A stretch of DNA of 64,000 nt. Source: Acridotheres tristis. Lineage: Eukaryota; Chordata; Aves; Passeriformes; Sturnidae. The translations under genes and the position numbers were made by a program. Positions 1 to 12,679 of the stretch are shown here, one piece after another. Location: positions 72,069,285 to 72,133,284 of the forward strand of contig CM072885.1 in the NCBI GenBank assembly GCA_037013685.1, read 5' to 3'. The stretch's first letter is position 1; every line of letters begins with the position of its first letter. The notes under the pieces were generated by a model, which ran no database searches, was not told the DNA's origin, and was given only the letters and a program-made list of their open reading frames with translations.

Positions 1-2122
1 GAGGCAGCTTAACAGAGCAGGAGCTGCAGTTTTTTTGTCTTCTTGAAGAACTGATTGCAGTTCTATCAAATATTTAATGCAACCCTAGCCAGCTTTTAGC
101 TGTTTATACAGAAAGATAGAACTGTGTGGCTTAAGTCAAAATGTGCAGAGCTGAGCCAAAATATGTCCATAACTTGCAGCTCTAAAGGTTTTAAGCAAAC
201 ACCATTAAGTTCAATCCTATAATTTTTACTGATGATACAGGTCTGGATTTTCCAGCCTGCTAATGACTGAATCCAATGTGTTTACCAAGTTTCTAGGGCC
301 CATTTCACCCACAGGTAACACTGGCAGATTTTTACTGAGCTGGACTGAATTGTTAAGGACATTTTCTATCCTGTGGAATCAAACAAACCCCACTGGTCAG
401 GCAGCCAAGGCTTTGGGGTGTGGGATTCCAAACCCTGCTTTGTCCCAGGGGAGGCAGCAGGGGCAGGTGATAATCTGCCAGGGAGTCGAATCAGGAGCTC
501 AGCAGTCCCCAGGTTCCACAGCTTTGTGTATCAATCCCAAAATCACAGTTTGGTAAAAGACTTGTTCCTAACAAGGCACAACTTCTGTTTCACTTCTTCC
601 ATGCACCCATCCTGCCTTTTGATAGATTTATTAGAAGGTGGAGTGTAATTCTAAACACAAAAAGAGGGTTAAACTTTTGGAAAATTGGTTGAGTTCTACT
701 CTGAAGTTCTGACAAAAAAAAATCAGACTTTAATTTCTCTTGGATTTTAGTAGGGAGCTTTGCTAGTTAGGGAACACACACACAAAGATCCATGAGTGTC
801 TGTATAAAATTGCCTTTTAGGCATAATTCACCACTGGCTTTTTAAAGATGTGTTTTAAATACTCTGAGGTTTAGTCAAAATAATGGAAAACTTGAATATA
901 TGTATCCTCACTGGTCCAAGAACAAGAACTCTCAATCTAAGACAGTACAAATAACATGATATCTTTTATTAAAACAAGAATATTAATCTAATCTTTATAT
1001 AGTAATATATCCAGAAGCAGAACTTCTGGGCCTTTAAGCTTGAACTTTATGAAATATTCTTGTTCCAATAAGAAGTATCACGTTATCTACCTTGTCTACT
1101 TAGATGCATGTTTGAAATGATGGATTAGTGGCTATTTTGGGTGCATTTTTACTGTGTTATTATCTTGAGTCTCACTTACACAACTGTTTGCAAAGTTATA
1201 AACCTGTACTCTTTCTATGCCAAACTCAATCATGATCTCTTTTCTCCTCTATGCTTTAGTCACACTTTCAAAAGAAGTATAGTTTGCACAGTCCCAGAAT
1301 GTTGTATTGATGTAGTCTTGATTTATTTTTATTATATTTTACTTTATTTTTGTTAGCAAGAGAAAATACTGTCAAGGAGAGAGGACAGCTTTTAATGAAT
1401 TTTATGCAGAAAGAGCAGGTAAAAATAACTAAGAACCCCCATAAAAGGATTATTTCTAGAAGTGGGATATGTGTGGAGACACTGCAATCATTTCAGTGTA
1501 GGGGAAAGATGGTGTTAGCAATCACTGCCACTATCAAACCCTGCACGACTGATAACATTTGTGGCTCCCAGTCCTTTTGACTGTTTGTAGCACTGGTTAC
1601 TTGGATCTGCAGGGAGATGTGCCAAGAAATCCAGCCCATGTCACTTATGTGATTGTGGGGGATCTGCAGGCCTGGGTCCCATCAAACAGCAATTTCTTAG
1701 TAGGAGAAAAGGAGGAGCAACAGAAGAGCCCCTTTGCCTGGTGCCCTGATCCCTTTCCATGGGGGTTTCCCAGGGATCAGGCCTTGGAGGGCACTTCGAT
1801 GCTTAAATGCAGTTCCAGACCTTGTATTTAAAACCTCCAGGTTTTCTCTCTGAAGATCTGGCTGAGAAATGTTAGAGGTGCAGGTCAACACTTAATTGTG
1901 CCATTTGAGAGGGGAGTGGAGAGTTAAATAGAGAACTTTTCCACCTGCACCAGTTTGGGTTCAGAGAGACTTTGAACAAAGGATGCAAAGCCCAGTTCCT
2001 GCTGCAATAAGAAGGAAATCCTAAGCAGAGTTACCTTGGTGGTTTTTGCCAAGGTTTCACTGGGGGAACATTCTGGAAGTGCTGCCAGGAATCCCTGGAA
2101 GAACTGGGAGATGGGAGCTGGC
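1..2122. other. Intergenic DNA, no gene seen
   Basis: AT-rich non-coding sequence. Open frames are short (under 100 codons), low in complexity or without recognisable domains, and none has convincing splice context. A short CA-type run lies near 774-785. I see no element I can name. Confidence 0.6.
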
Positions 2123-2718
2123 CCAGAGATGTGGGCACAGCCTCTCCCCTGTGCCAGAGATGTGGGCACAGCCTCTCCCCTGCCCCAGAGATGTGGGCAC
2201 AGCCTCTCCCCTGCCCCAGAGATGTGGGCACAGCCTCTCCCCTGCCCCAGAGATGTGGGCACAGCCTCTCCCCTGCCCCAGAGGTGTGGGCACAGCCTCT
2301 CCCCTGCCCCAGAGATGTGGGCACAGCCTCTCCCCTGCCCCAGAGGTGTGGGCACAGCCTCTCCCCTGCCCCAGAGATGTGGGCACAGCCTCTCCCCTGC
2401 CCCAGAGATGTGGGCACAGCCTCTCCCCTGCCCCAGAGATGTGGGCACAGCCTCTCCCCTGCCCCAGAGGTGTGGGCACAGCCTCTCCCCTGGCCCCAGA
2501 GGTGTGGGCACAGCCTCTCCCCTGGCCCCAGAGGTGTGGGCACAGCCTCTCCCCTGCCCCAGAGATGTGGGCACAGCCTCTCCCCTGGCCCCAGAGATGT
2601 GGGCACAGCCTCTCCCCTGGCCCAGAGATGTGGGCACAGCCTCTCCCCTGGCCCCAGAGATGTGGGCACAGCCTCTCCCCTGGCCCAGAGATGTGGGCAC
2701 AGCCTCTCCCCTGCCCAG
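2123..2718. repeat. 31-bp minisatellite, 19 copies
   Basis: The core ATGTGGGCACAGCCTCTCCC recurs 19 times, followed by a short C-rich linker whose length varies so that units are 31 or 32 bp. Point variants (GAGATG versus GAGGTG, CTGCCCC versus CTGGCCC) are grouped: the CTGGCCC form dominates the 3' third, as expected from local unit amplification. The unit length is not a multiple of three and lacks stops, so several frames stay open on both strands for 140-300 codons. These are artefacts of the repeat. Confidence 0.95.
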
Positions 2719-4494
2719 CCTGACCCTGCTGTGGCTGGGGCAGCTGCTCTGGGCCAGCTGCAAAGTGGAGCTGTGGTCACTCCATGACCACAAGGACATT
2801 AAACCCTGCTGAGGGAAGGCACAGGGCTGCAAGATTCACCAGGACCTTTATAAGGTGCTTTGTTTTCTCAGAGTGCTTCAGAAATCGGACATCTCCTCTG
2901 GAACCTACTGATAGGTTTTAAAAGCTGATTTCCTGATAAAGAAATTAAAAACTACAATGGCTGAGTATATGCTGTGCTGACTAGGCTACTGATAGGTGAT
3001 TAGACAAAGACAATATGCAGGTAGATTTCCTCCCTTTTCCCACTTTTCCCCAAATTTCAGTTAAAATAGTAGCCCACTCTCTGGAAGCACAACTTATCCA
3101 AGAGCCTTGCATGTCTGGAGAGGTCTGCACTCCTTTCCTTTTTGATAATGGACTCCTGAATTGTTTATTTTTTTTTAATCGTTTAAAAGGTTTTAAAAAT
3201 GCTTGAATAGCAGGAGATGTGTACACCTCTAACAGAAACTTCTGGTAAATTCTGAAGCAGGAATTCCTCTTTGACAGCTTCAGGAGGTGCTTTGAACTTG
3301 TGATCTATCATAGAGTAAGCTCTGTAGATTATCTGCACACATCCTGTGCAGGAGCCAGTGCTGGGAAACAAAGAGCAACTGAAACTGCCAGGAGAACAGG
3401 AAGCCAGCAGCAAAGATAAAACTACAGGGAAAAAAAAAAAAATAGGAGCAATCCTACAGTTGCCATAGATGCCACAGATGTGTTAAGCACCGTGTGAGAA
3501 CTCGAACTGGAGCTCGGACAAAGCCGAAAGGGAGCAGAGAGCTGAGGCCGAGGTGGGAGTGCTCAGCCCAGCATCCCTGCCCGGCTCTCCCTGCTCCCCT
3601 GGAGCAGCCCAGCAAGGAGCCACGTTTGGGAGCTGGAAGGAAAAACAGCACCTGCCACAGAATTGCTGCTTTTGTGCTTTTCATGCATTCTGCTCACTCT
3701 GGGCTGGAGATGAGGAACATTTTGGGGCTCCCTACCCCTGTGGGAAGTGAGCAGACCCTGCAGTCTGGCAGCCTGGATGTGCTCCTCTCCTGGGGAAGGC
3801 AGGCTGCAGAAGAAGCTACTGCAGCATTTATTTTATTCTGGCTCCTTTCAGTTACCCATTCCTAGATAAATTCTCTCAAACCTGGTGCTGGTCAAGTTTT
3901 GTAAGGCTGCCTGAATGACTCATGTAATTCCTCAGATTACTGATAAAACAGGGGAAATAAAAAAATTTAAAAAAAAAATGTCTAGTAGGACTGAGAGCTC
4001 TTGGCAAGCCTGAGCCTGTCATTTTGTAGGAACAATCACTTCTGGCCAAGGTGGGTCTGTGAAACATGAGGCTGAACTCATGCTGGAGTGTCCTGGCTTG
4101 GATCAGAGGGATTCAGGCTTTGATGAACAAAGTCCTGCCTGCAGACATGGATGGAAAACCTGGCCTGAAAGTCCCCTGCTCCTGACTGCAGTAGTTCTTT
4201 CCTGTGAATGGAGAGCACTAATATGTCAGTTTGCTGGAAAGCAAAGCCAAGGCCTGTTCTTCCAGTGAGTGTGCAAAATTCAGCAGTTATCAAGGATAAA
4301 TAAATGGAGCTCATTGATCAGGTGTTGATATAATGAATTATCCCAACAGAGGTGCCAAAGCAGTAAATACTTCAGTCATTGTGCTTGGAAATCCTGGCAG
4401 AAAGTTGGCTGAGGGAATTGGGAATATGACAGAAAGAAATGCAGATTGTGGAAGTGGTGGAACCTGGAATTGTTCAAAGGATACACAGAAACTG
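2719..4494. other. Intergenic DNA, no gene seen
   Basis: Mixed-composition non-coding sequence with short A runs near 3428-3442 and 3969-3979. Open frames of 60-120 codons have no recognisable domain and I do not call them. Confidence 0.55.
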
Positions 4495-4578
4495 GGAACA
4501 GGTTTTATGGTGAGCTCCAGGATCCTGGAGGTCTTTTCCAACCCAAACAATTCCAATGATTCTCTGATTGTATGACAC
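4495..4578 (+). mobile_element. CR1 LINE 3' end fragment
   Basis: The segment contains GGTCTTTTCCAACCCAAAC followed by imperfect ATTCT.TGATT octamers ending in GATTGTATGA. This is the characteristic 3' terminus of avian CR1 retrotransposons, in the + orientation. Only the tail is recognisable, as is typical of 5'-truncated copies. The exact 5' boundary is uncertain. Confidence 0.8.
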
Positions 4579-5791
4579 AGATCAGTGCTTCACATCCAGC
4601 CCAGGTCTTTTGGAGCTGGACTTTTAATTTTCTCCTGAGGGCTCTGGATCCTTGTGAAAGAGTTTTGCTAACCTTCTTCTGTTGTAAACACACCCAGGCA
4701 TCAACAATCCTGTAATAAGCAGCATTTCCTAAAAAGAAGGCAATGAGAAAATAGATTAATTAAAGTTCTTAATTAAAGCAAGAACAGCATTGAAAAGAAT
4801 TCAGGCACTTGTGCTTGGCCACAATTGCAACACTGTGCTGGTCTAGGACAGGACAACTCTGTCCCTGGGTATTGTTCATTTCTAACAAATGAACAAATGA
4901 ATGATCTTTAACAACAACATATATTAACTTGGCACCTTTCTCAGGCATTGGAATCAACTTAGTAAATCTGGGGGAAAAATTTAAGTTTGGTACTTGGTAA
5001 ATTTATGTGCAAAGAAATTATAAAGGGGACATTCTCCTAGCTGGATTTTTCCAAACTCTCATCAGTTTTTGTTGCTTTGTTTATTGAACATTTCAATATC
5101 TTCCTTTGTCTTCATAAATCCATTACACCCTTTCAAGACAATTGTGAGCATGGTGGTGTGGTTTTGGCAAGGCTCAGGTTCAGAATTGGGAAACATTGTT
5201 CATTTTGTTTGTCTGCATGGTGTTCTGATATGCCAGAGTGCTCGATTCTCCTTCTGTGGCAACGTTTGTCGTGTGAAGAGGCACTGGTTGAAATTCTGGG
5301 GGGAGGTCATTGCTCCAGCAAGGGAGGACTAGGATCACAAATGCCTTTAGAGTTTCCTACATCAGTGTGTGTGTCTTGACAGATGTGTTCTCCTTTTCTC
5401 CACAACTGCCAGCCAAGAGAACACTCTAATAATTCAGACTGAAAGAGGAGTGATGGAAATTGATGGTCCAGATATAGATGAGAAGAGACACAGAATTTTC
5501 TTTCACAGCACAACCAAGAAAGAGAAGATTGGCCTTTCTTTTCATCCAAATCCTTTTAATTCAGCAGCTCATGTTTAAAACTATTTCAGGGGAAAACACT
5601 CGCTGGGCAAGAATTTTGTGTTAATTTTGCACACACATTGTGTCAGAGCCCAGAGCAAGGCTTTGCCTCTGCCTGCCCTGAGGGTTCAGCTCAGCCAGGA
5701 GCTAGAGCTGAGGAGAAGGGGCAGAACTGCCCGGGGAGGAGGGAGAGGAGAGCCCGGGGAGGAAGGACAGGTGTGAGCAAGGAGCACAGAG
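4579..5791. other. Intergenic DNA, no gene seen
   Basis: A 69-codon open frame at 5369-5578 has a non-repetitive composition and a short acidic segment, but no domain I recognise and no obvious splice signals. I leave it uncalled. The rest is ordinary non-coding sequence. Confidence 0.5.
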
Positions 5792-7115
5792 GATGTGTTC
5801 AGTGTGTGTGTTCAGTGGTGTGTGTTCAGTGGGTGTGTGTTCAGTGGGTGTGTGTTCAGTGGGTGTGTGTTCAGTGGGTGTGTGTTCAGTGGGTGTGTTC
5901 AGTGGGTGTGTTCAGTGGGTGTGTTCAATGGGTGTGTTCAGTGGGTGTGTTCAGTGTGGGTGTGTGTTCAGTGGGTGTGTTCAGTGGGTGTGTTCAGTGG
6001 GTGTGTGTTCAGTGGGTGTGGGTGTGTTCAGTGGGTGTGTTCAGTGGGTGTGTTCAGTGGGTGTGTTCAATGGGTGTGTTCAGTGGGTGTGTTCAGTGGG
6101 TGTGTTCAGTGGGTGTGTTCAGTGGGTGTGTTCAGTGTGGGTGTGTTCAGTGGGTGTGTTCAGTGGGTGTGTTCAGTGGGTGTGTTCAGTGGGTGTGTGT
6201 TCAGTGGGTGTGTTCAGTGGGTGTGTTCAGTGGGTGTGTTCAGTGGGTGTGTTCAGTGGGTGTGTTCAGTGGGTGTGTGTTCAGTGGGTGTGTTCAGTGG
6301 GTGTGTTCAGTGGGTGTGTTCAGTGGGTGTGTGTTCAATGGGTGTGTTCAGTGGGGGTGTGTTCAGTGGGTGTGTTCAGTGTGTGTGTTCAGTGGGTGTG
6401 TTCAGTGGGTGTGTGTTCAGTGGGTGTGTTCAGTGGGTGTGTTCAGTGGGTGTGTTCAGTGGGTGTGTTCAGTGGGTGTGTTCAGTGGGTGTGTGTTCAG
6501 TGTGGGTGTGTTCAGTGGGTGTGTTCAGTGGGTGTGTTCAGTGGGTGTGTTCAGTGGGTGTGTGTTCAGTGGGTGTGTTCAGTGGGTGTGTTCAGTGGGT
6601 GTGTTCAGTGGGTGTGTGTTCAGTGGGTGTGTTCAGTGGGTGTGTGTTCAGTGGGTGTGTTCAGTGGGTGTGTTCAGTGGGTGTGTTCAGTGGGTGTGTG
6701 TTCAGTGGGTGTGTTCAGTGGGTGTGTGTTCAGTGGGTGTGTTCAGTGGGTGTGTGTTCAGTGGGTGTGTTCAGTGGGTGTGTGTTCAGTGGGTGTGTGT
6801 TCAGTGGGTGTGTTCAGTGGGTGTGTTCAGTGGGTGTGTGTTCAGTGGGTGTGTTCAGTGGGTGTGTTCAGTGGGTGTGTTCAGTGGGTGTGTTCAGTGG
6901 GTGTGTTCAGTGGGTGTGTTCAGTGGGTGTGTGTTCAGTGGGTGTGTTCAGTGGGTGTGTTCAGTGGGTGTGTTCAGTGGGTGTGTGTTCAGTGTGGGTG
7001 TGTTCAGTGGGTGTGTTCAGTGGGTGTGTTCAGTGGGTGTGTTCAGTGGGTGTGTGTTCAGTGGGTGTGTTCAGTGGGTGTGTTCAGTGGGTGTGTTCAG
7101 TGGGGGTGTGAACAG
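5792..7115. repeat. 13/15-bp GT-rich minisatellite, about 1.3 kb
   Basis: The array is built from GGGTGTGTTCAGT (13 bp) and a variant with an extra GT (15 bp), in about 100 copies. Occasional changes, such as TTCAAT for TTCAGT, mark individual units. The unit has no stop in the three forward frames, which explains overlapping open frames of up to 526 codons reading V-C-S-V-G-V-F-S-G-C-V-Q-W. One strand is strongly GT-rich. It is not a gene. Confidence 0.97.
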
Positions 7116-10100
7116 TGAGGAAAGGCCTGGCCTGCCCTGGCAGAGATCATCTGGGCCATTTCTGCTGGGCAGTTGGAAAGAGCACACCGTGCTTGAGGGA
7201 CTTGAAAATCTGCTTTGAGGGTGCATTTAAAAAGGAGGTTGTTTTTGGAACCAAAGGTAAACTTGAGGAATCCAGAATTCAAGGAACAGAGGTGGAGTGC
7301 AGGGAGAAGTTAGAGAAATGTTCAGCCCTTGTCCTGTGCTCAGGCTGGCTTTGTCAACACCTTGTTTTCCCTACAACTACTGGTAATTGGAGTCATTTAT
7401 ACAATTAGTTCTTGATATGTGCATACTTTGGAAGAGAAAAGCATTTCTGGTTGTTCAACTATTTGCTGAACTGCTATTAGCTAATAATTTTTTCCTATGT
7501 ATGGTCTGATTCATTTTTTTTCTGTATCAGTTACAAATCTCCCCTTCAAATTTAAGCACAAAACCCCAGTGAGATCCCAGTAAGCCTTGCACTGTTATTG
7601 GCTCTTACAGCACCAAAACCCCCAATGAAACAGAGACAGCAAAGAAAGGGAGCAGCAGCATAATTTTGATCTGTGCTTCTTGTTTCTATGACTGACCAGC
7701 AGGACCTCAAGAAAATCCTTTCACCTTTCCTGCTGCAGTGACAAGACACTTTTAATACTTCTACTGAACTTCATTTGGTTTAATAAATTCCTATAATATG
7801 CTTTGATCAGTTTATTTAAATATGAGGCATGACTGAAGCAAGGTCTGCTCTTGCTGCTGTATTTTCCAGTGCCAAGATGAATACTGATAGAAAAAAAAAA
7901 AAACAAAACAAAAACAAACAAACAAAACCAAACCAAAAGGATACAGGAGAAACCTGGAAAACTGTTTTGCACATCCCCTGTATGCTTTATCGTCCTTATT
8001 TTTCCCCAAGGAAAGAAAAGTAAAGTGTAATGGCAAAAATAGGGTATTTAGCCAATATTTTACAGAGGAGAAAAGCAAAATTCCTTACTGAAAAGCAGGA
8101 CAATTCCAGCAGAAGTAGGGCAGCTTAGTGCACGTTCAGTACCTTTGGATTAAGTGGATTGTGCCACGCTTTGCACACACAGTTGGTTCAAGGCAGGAGC
8201 CCCCACACGAGCCCGGTGAGGAAGATTTATCTCAGCAGATGAAGGCACAGCAGCACATTAAACGGGTCACAGCACACCCCGCACCAAAATCATCTGCAGA
8301 GCAGCTCTGACTGCCTGAGCTCGTGTGGAAAACCAAAATGTCACTGGCCCTTAGGCTAGAGATCAAATCCCGTGGGAAAAGCCAGGGTGAGTGCTGCTGC
8401 AGCAGGTGACAGGGGCTCAGGTCCTGACCTGGGCAGGGCAATTCGTGCTTGCAGTAACTGCACGACCTGGGAAGGTCTTGTGCCTTTAAGGGTGGGATAA
8501 TTTCAGTGTTGGCAAAGGGTGCAGAAGAAAATACAACGGAGAATTTTGTTAATGGATCCTTTTCATAAAGGGTTAATGGATAAATGAATTTTTGGGGGTT
8601 TGGGTGGCACGTTGAGGGCAGTATTTCCAGGATCCCTTGTCCAGCAGCCATGGATCTGCTTTGCTACATCATTATTATCACTGATTATTTCCATTGCACG
8701 GGATGGGTGTGGCAGCTGTGTCCTCTCAAAGGCTGCAGGGGCAGAGTCCGGGTGAAAATTCCTGGGCAGAGGCAGGAGGGAGCAGAGCCCAGAGCTCTGG
8801 GTCAGCTGCTCAGCTCTGTGCACTGCACCTGCAGAGCTCCCAGGACATCCTGCTCAAAAGTTCTAACCTGTTCCATTTGAAAATTAGCTTACACAGATAT
8901 TCCTGATGTTCTATTTTTAGGGGCTATGCTGAAATATGGTCTGGCAGTGCACAGGGTATGTGGGGGCACATTAGGATGCAGAAATTGGGTATAACTGCAG
9001 TGCACTGCTCCTTTCCCCCACAATAATTGGGTATATTTGCTTGGCCTGTGTGTCAGCACCAGTGACCTTCCAGTTCTGTTTGGGTACAAAGTGATGCTTC
9101 TATTGGCGAGAAGGAAGGGCCAGTGCTCCTTGACAAGGTTATTTAGAGATAAAATTGTAAAGGAGGAATTTCCCCCCACCTGTGGTATAAACAAATATCA
9201 GCACCCATGGCACAGAAATCATTTTTTCCCAGGTTTTAAATCGTAAAAACTTCATAAAATGAGTTAATAAAGGCAGTGGCTGTGAGGAGATGTCTCAGAG
9301 TATGGAGGTGGAAGTCAGTAAGATCTGAAACATAATTTACATTTGAGAAGTGATGCAGCCAGAAATGAATGTTTCCCTTGGAGTTTCTAAGAGCTGGAAA
9401 AGAAGTGTGGGTGTTCTCTCTCCAATAAATCTGTGTCTGACCCCCAAAGTGGCTGGTTGGCATTTGAGTAAAATAGGCAGAGCTGCAAACACCAGAACTC
9501 CCATGTTCCTAAGCTGTGGAAGGATTTGCTGTGGGGAGTGCCACAAATAACAAAATCTATAATCTTTAATATCTCTTCAGGGCATGAAGACTGAGCCAGG
9601 CTCTCCATTGACAGAGACATGAATAAGATGGCCCAAGGACTGAAAATGCCATCCCCAGATGTCTCCAGTGACACTGAAATAGGAAATGGCACCTCTTGAC
9701 CATCTCCTGTGCACTGAGTGGAAACATCTTTGCCCAAGGTGTAGGAAAATGGGGACACCACGTATGAAACACTGAAACCTCAGAGAGGAGCTAAATCAGA
9801 TTCAATTTCAGGTCCTGTGTTCAAACTACACCCAACTAACGAGACAAAAAATGAGACAGAAGAAACTGAAGTTTGCATTAAGGAAAACTCATGGGCAAAG
9901 TTCATTTAATAATTTAACAGCTCAGCTGGAGGGATGAGCGGGTGCCCTTAGCAGGACAAAAAGGTGCTGAGGGGAGAGACTGATGGCCAAGAACATCAGC
10001 CCAGAGCCTTATGGATTAAATTAAACCAAGGGCCAGCTGCTGATCCTCTGTGCTGAGAGGAGAAAGGCAGGAGGAAAAGTTGGATGCGTTTGGACAAGAT

Positions 10101-11914
10101 GGTGACCTTCATGTTCTCCCTTCCCCACCAAGGATCACTGAGAGCTGTGAATTTTCAGTGTCTCAGCCAGGGACAACTCTCCACAGGTTTGTAATTCCTG
10201 GGGTTTACAGGGGAAACAGGACACCTCTCCAGTGCCTTCAGTGAAATTGGGAAGGAGAATTGCATGGACTTTGTTTTGTTTTCTTTCATTTATGTCTCAG
10301 TTCTTCTTTTTTCAATCCTTAATACTGAATTATTTTATACAGCTGCAGTGGTAAAGCTTAGAAAGCTTGCTTTGAAAACAGGCACAATGCTTTGTAAAAT
10401 GGAAATGAATGGGCCTCTAGAACTCCTGGATGAATAAATCAAAAATTTTACCTTGAGAAAGCAATTGAAGGAATAATAAGGGAATAATTGAGAGAACAAT
10501 TAAGGGAAGTGATTTTTATTTGTTTGTTTGTTTTGCTTTGCTCTGTTTTTTTGTTATGTAAACTGTCTTCTAAAAAACCAAAATTAGAAATTAGCACAGG
10601 CTTCAAAGGATACATGGGAGAATTGGAGTCTCTCCAGAAAAGAGGGAAATGCTTGTCATCTGTCAAGACTTCTTCAAATGTTTGAGAAAATATGATCAAG
10701 ATTAATTCTTTATTCTTTCTCCTACCAGCCTTGTCTATTTATTTGTTATTCCATACAAAGAGTTCCATACAAGGCTTCTTGGTCCAAATATTTAAAGTCA
10801 CAAAAAAACCAACCAAGAACATTAGCTTAAATGGAGCAAATACTGAGATTTCTGAGCTGCTGGAGCAGCTTCATGAGGATGAGGATTCCAGCAACTCCAG
10901 GTCCTCAAAGTGCTGTGATGACACTGAAAATAATACCCAGAACTAAGTCATGATAGAAAAAATTGCTGGAGTTTCTTATGTAGCTGTATTTTTTTTTTCT
11001 ACTTGCAGTTCTTTCTTTAAAAAGTTTTGATTTCGCAGTTTCTCATTAGAATATAACTAAAATTGAAAAATGATTGTATTACATAACCACTATCTGCCCC
11101 CTTCTGCAAGTGAAAAATTATCACTGTGCTATTTTTTTTTAATTAAGTTGTTCTAACCCTTATCCTGTTACTTTAAAGTTGATTTCTATTCACAGTACCT
11201 CACTTTTGCAATAAGTAACTTCTACTTCTTGTGATTTTGCAAACATGAATGCATTCATTATGTCTTGATTAGATACTAGGAGGTCCAGCCACCACTATTT
11301 AGTAAGGCAGAATAAATTACTCCATTTCTGTACCTGTGCAACTTCATCACAATTACAAATGCATTGAAATCATCTCTAATTTGAGTCAGGGTTACATAAA
11401 TTAAAGCTTATTTAAAAGTAAGGAGTGTTCTTTCTGGCCAGCCCAAACTTCCCAATCCACAATGGTGAAAACTATCATACATGCAATATTTCTTCTGCTG
11501 AGCATGATATCAATTATTACTAATCATAAATTACCCTCTGAGTGATTCCTGCCTAACTAAATTTACTGCAGTGAGCAGAGATGCAGTTTTAAGGGAAGTT
11601 AATGGTGTGAGGAGATTAAAGAACCATGGGCCACAGCTCTGGTGAAGATTTGGGCTGCAGTTATTAAACAGCCAGACAAGCAGGTAGGTTTCTGCAGCTG
11701 AAGGTGTGTGTAAATAAATGAGCACTTTAGGCACCTCAGACTTCAAATCAGACACCATCCCATAATGACTTTGTCTGTTTTGAGCTTTGTGTGATGAGGA
11801 TTTTGAGGGTAAAGAAGGTAATTTGTCCTGCATGTGCTGAGTAAAGAACTTCCCTCATCTCAGCAGCCCCAGATCTGTTCAGACCCTTTAACTGCACAGG
11901 TAAGCCAAGCTTTC
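7116..11914. other. Intergenic DNA, no gene seen
   Basis: About 4.8 kb of non-coding sequence. An A-rich run with interspersed C (7891-7938) could be the tail of an old retroposed sequence or a simple microsatellite. A TTTG-type run lies near 10517-10535. Open frames up to 139 codons (8232-8651, minus strand) show no recognisable domain. Confidence 0.5.
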
Positions 11915-12049
11915 ATGTTTTCCTGCTTGTTTTCCTGTTTGTTTTCCTGTTTGTTTTCCTGTTTGTTTTCCTGTTTGTTTTCCTGTTTTCCTGTTTGTTT
12001 TCATGTTTGTTTTCCTGTTTTCCTGTTTTCCTGTTTGTTTTCATGTTTT
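11915..12049. repeat. 12-bp TTTTCCTGTTTG tandem repeat
   Basis: About ten to eleven units of a 12-bp motif, TTTTCCTGTTTG, with a few shortened units (TTTTCCTG) and CATG variants. The pyrimidine-rich strand is the + strand. The resulting 75-codon open frame (F-S-C-L repeats) is not a gene. Confidence 0.92.
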
Positions 12050-12254
12050 CCCTGGCTGTGATGGCCGTGACTGGAGTTTCTGCCCTGACAGAACTTCCTG
12101 AGGCACTGAAGGGCCACAGTCATTGATTGCTCTGGAACCTCTGGAAATCTTTTCCTCACAAAGTGCTCCCCACTCTTTCCATGAACCTTGGAGTTGTCTC
12201 CTTCCCTGTTTCTGCTCCTAATGGGATTCCTTTCCTCAGTTCATGGGAGAGTTT

Positions 12255-12591
12255 GCAGGTTCCCATCCCTGCAGGTGTTCCAGGTGAAGGGACTCTGAGG
12301 ATCCTGGTCTGCAGGTTCCCATCCCTGCAGGTGTTCCAGGTGAAGGGACTCTGAGGATCCTGGTCTGCAGGTTCCCATCCCTGCAGGTGCTCCAGGTTGA
12401 GGGGGCTCTGAGGATCCTGGTTTGCAGGTTCCCATCCCTGCAGGTGTTCCAGGTGAGGGGACTCTGAGGATCCTGGTTTGCAGGTTCCCATCCCTGCAGG
12501 TGCTCCAGGTGAAGGGACTCTGAGGATCCTGGTCTGCAGGTTCCCATCCCTGCAGGTGTTCCAGGTGAAGGGACTCTGAGGATCCTGGTCT
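12255..12591 (+). repeat. 56-bp tandem array made from CR1 sequence, 6 copies
   Basis: Six units of 56 bp (one of 57) begin at about 12255, 12311, 12367, 12424, 12480 and 12536. Each contains CATCCCTGCAGGTGTTCCAG and ACTCTGAGGATCCTGGT. These match the part of a CR1 3' region that lies just upstream of its conserved tail; the equivalent stretch is visible once, unamplified, in the CR1 copy at about 30905-31105. The last unit runs directly into the CR1 tail at 12592, so the array was formed inside a CR1 insertion. Confidence 0.85.
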
Positions 12592-12679
12592 GGTGGAAGT
12601 TGTCCCTGGCCACGGCAGGGAACTGGAACTGGGTGAGCCCTAAGGTCCCTTTCAACCCACACCATTCTATGATTACAAT
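12592..12679 (+). mobile_element. CR1 LINE 3' end
   Basis: Directly after the 56-bp array the sequence continues as a standard avian CR1 terminus: a TGTCCCTGGCCACGGCAGGG segment, GGAACTGGGTGA, AAGGTCCCTTTCAACCCA and finally ACCATTCTATGATT. Orientation is +. The element is 5'-truncated, and its internal portion is replaced by the tandem array upstream. Confidence 0.9.

Noticed and set aside
2123..2718. Regular repeats resembling a CRISPR array
   Set aside because: The units are contiguous without unique spacers, and the genome is vertebrate.
5369..5578. 69-codon non-repetitive frame
   Set aside because: No domain, no splice signals that I can support, and a length common by chance in AT-rich DNA.
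5638..7218. 526-codon Cys/Val-rich open frame
   Set aside because: It lies in a 13/15-bp tandem array, and two other forward frames are open over the same DNA.
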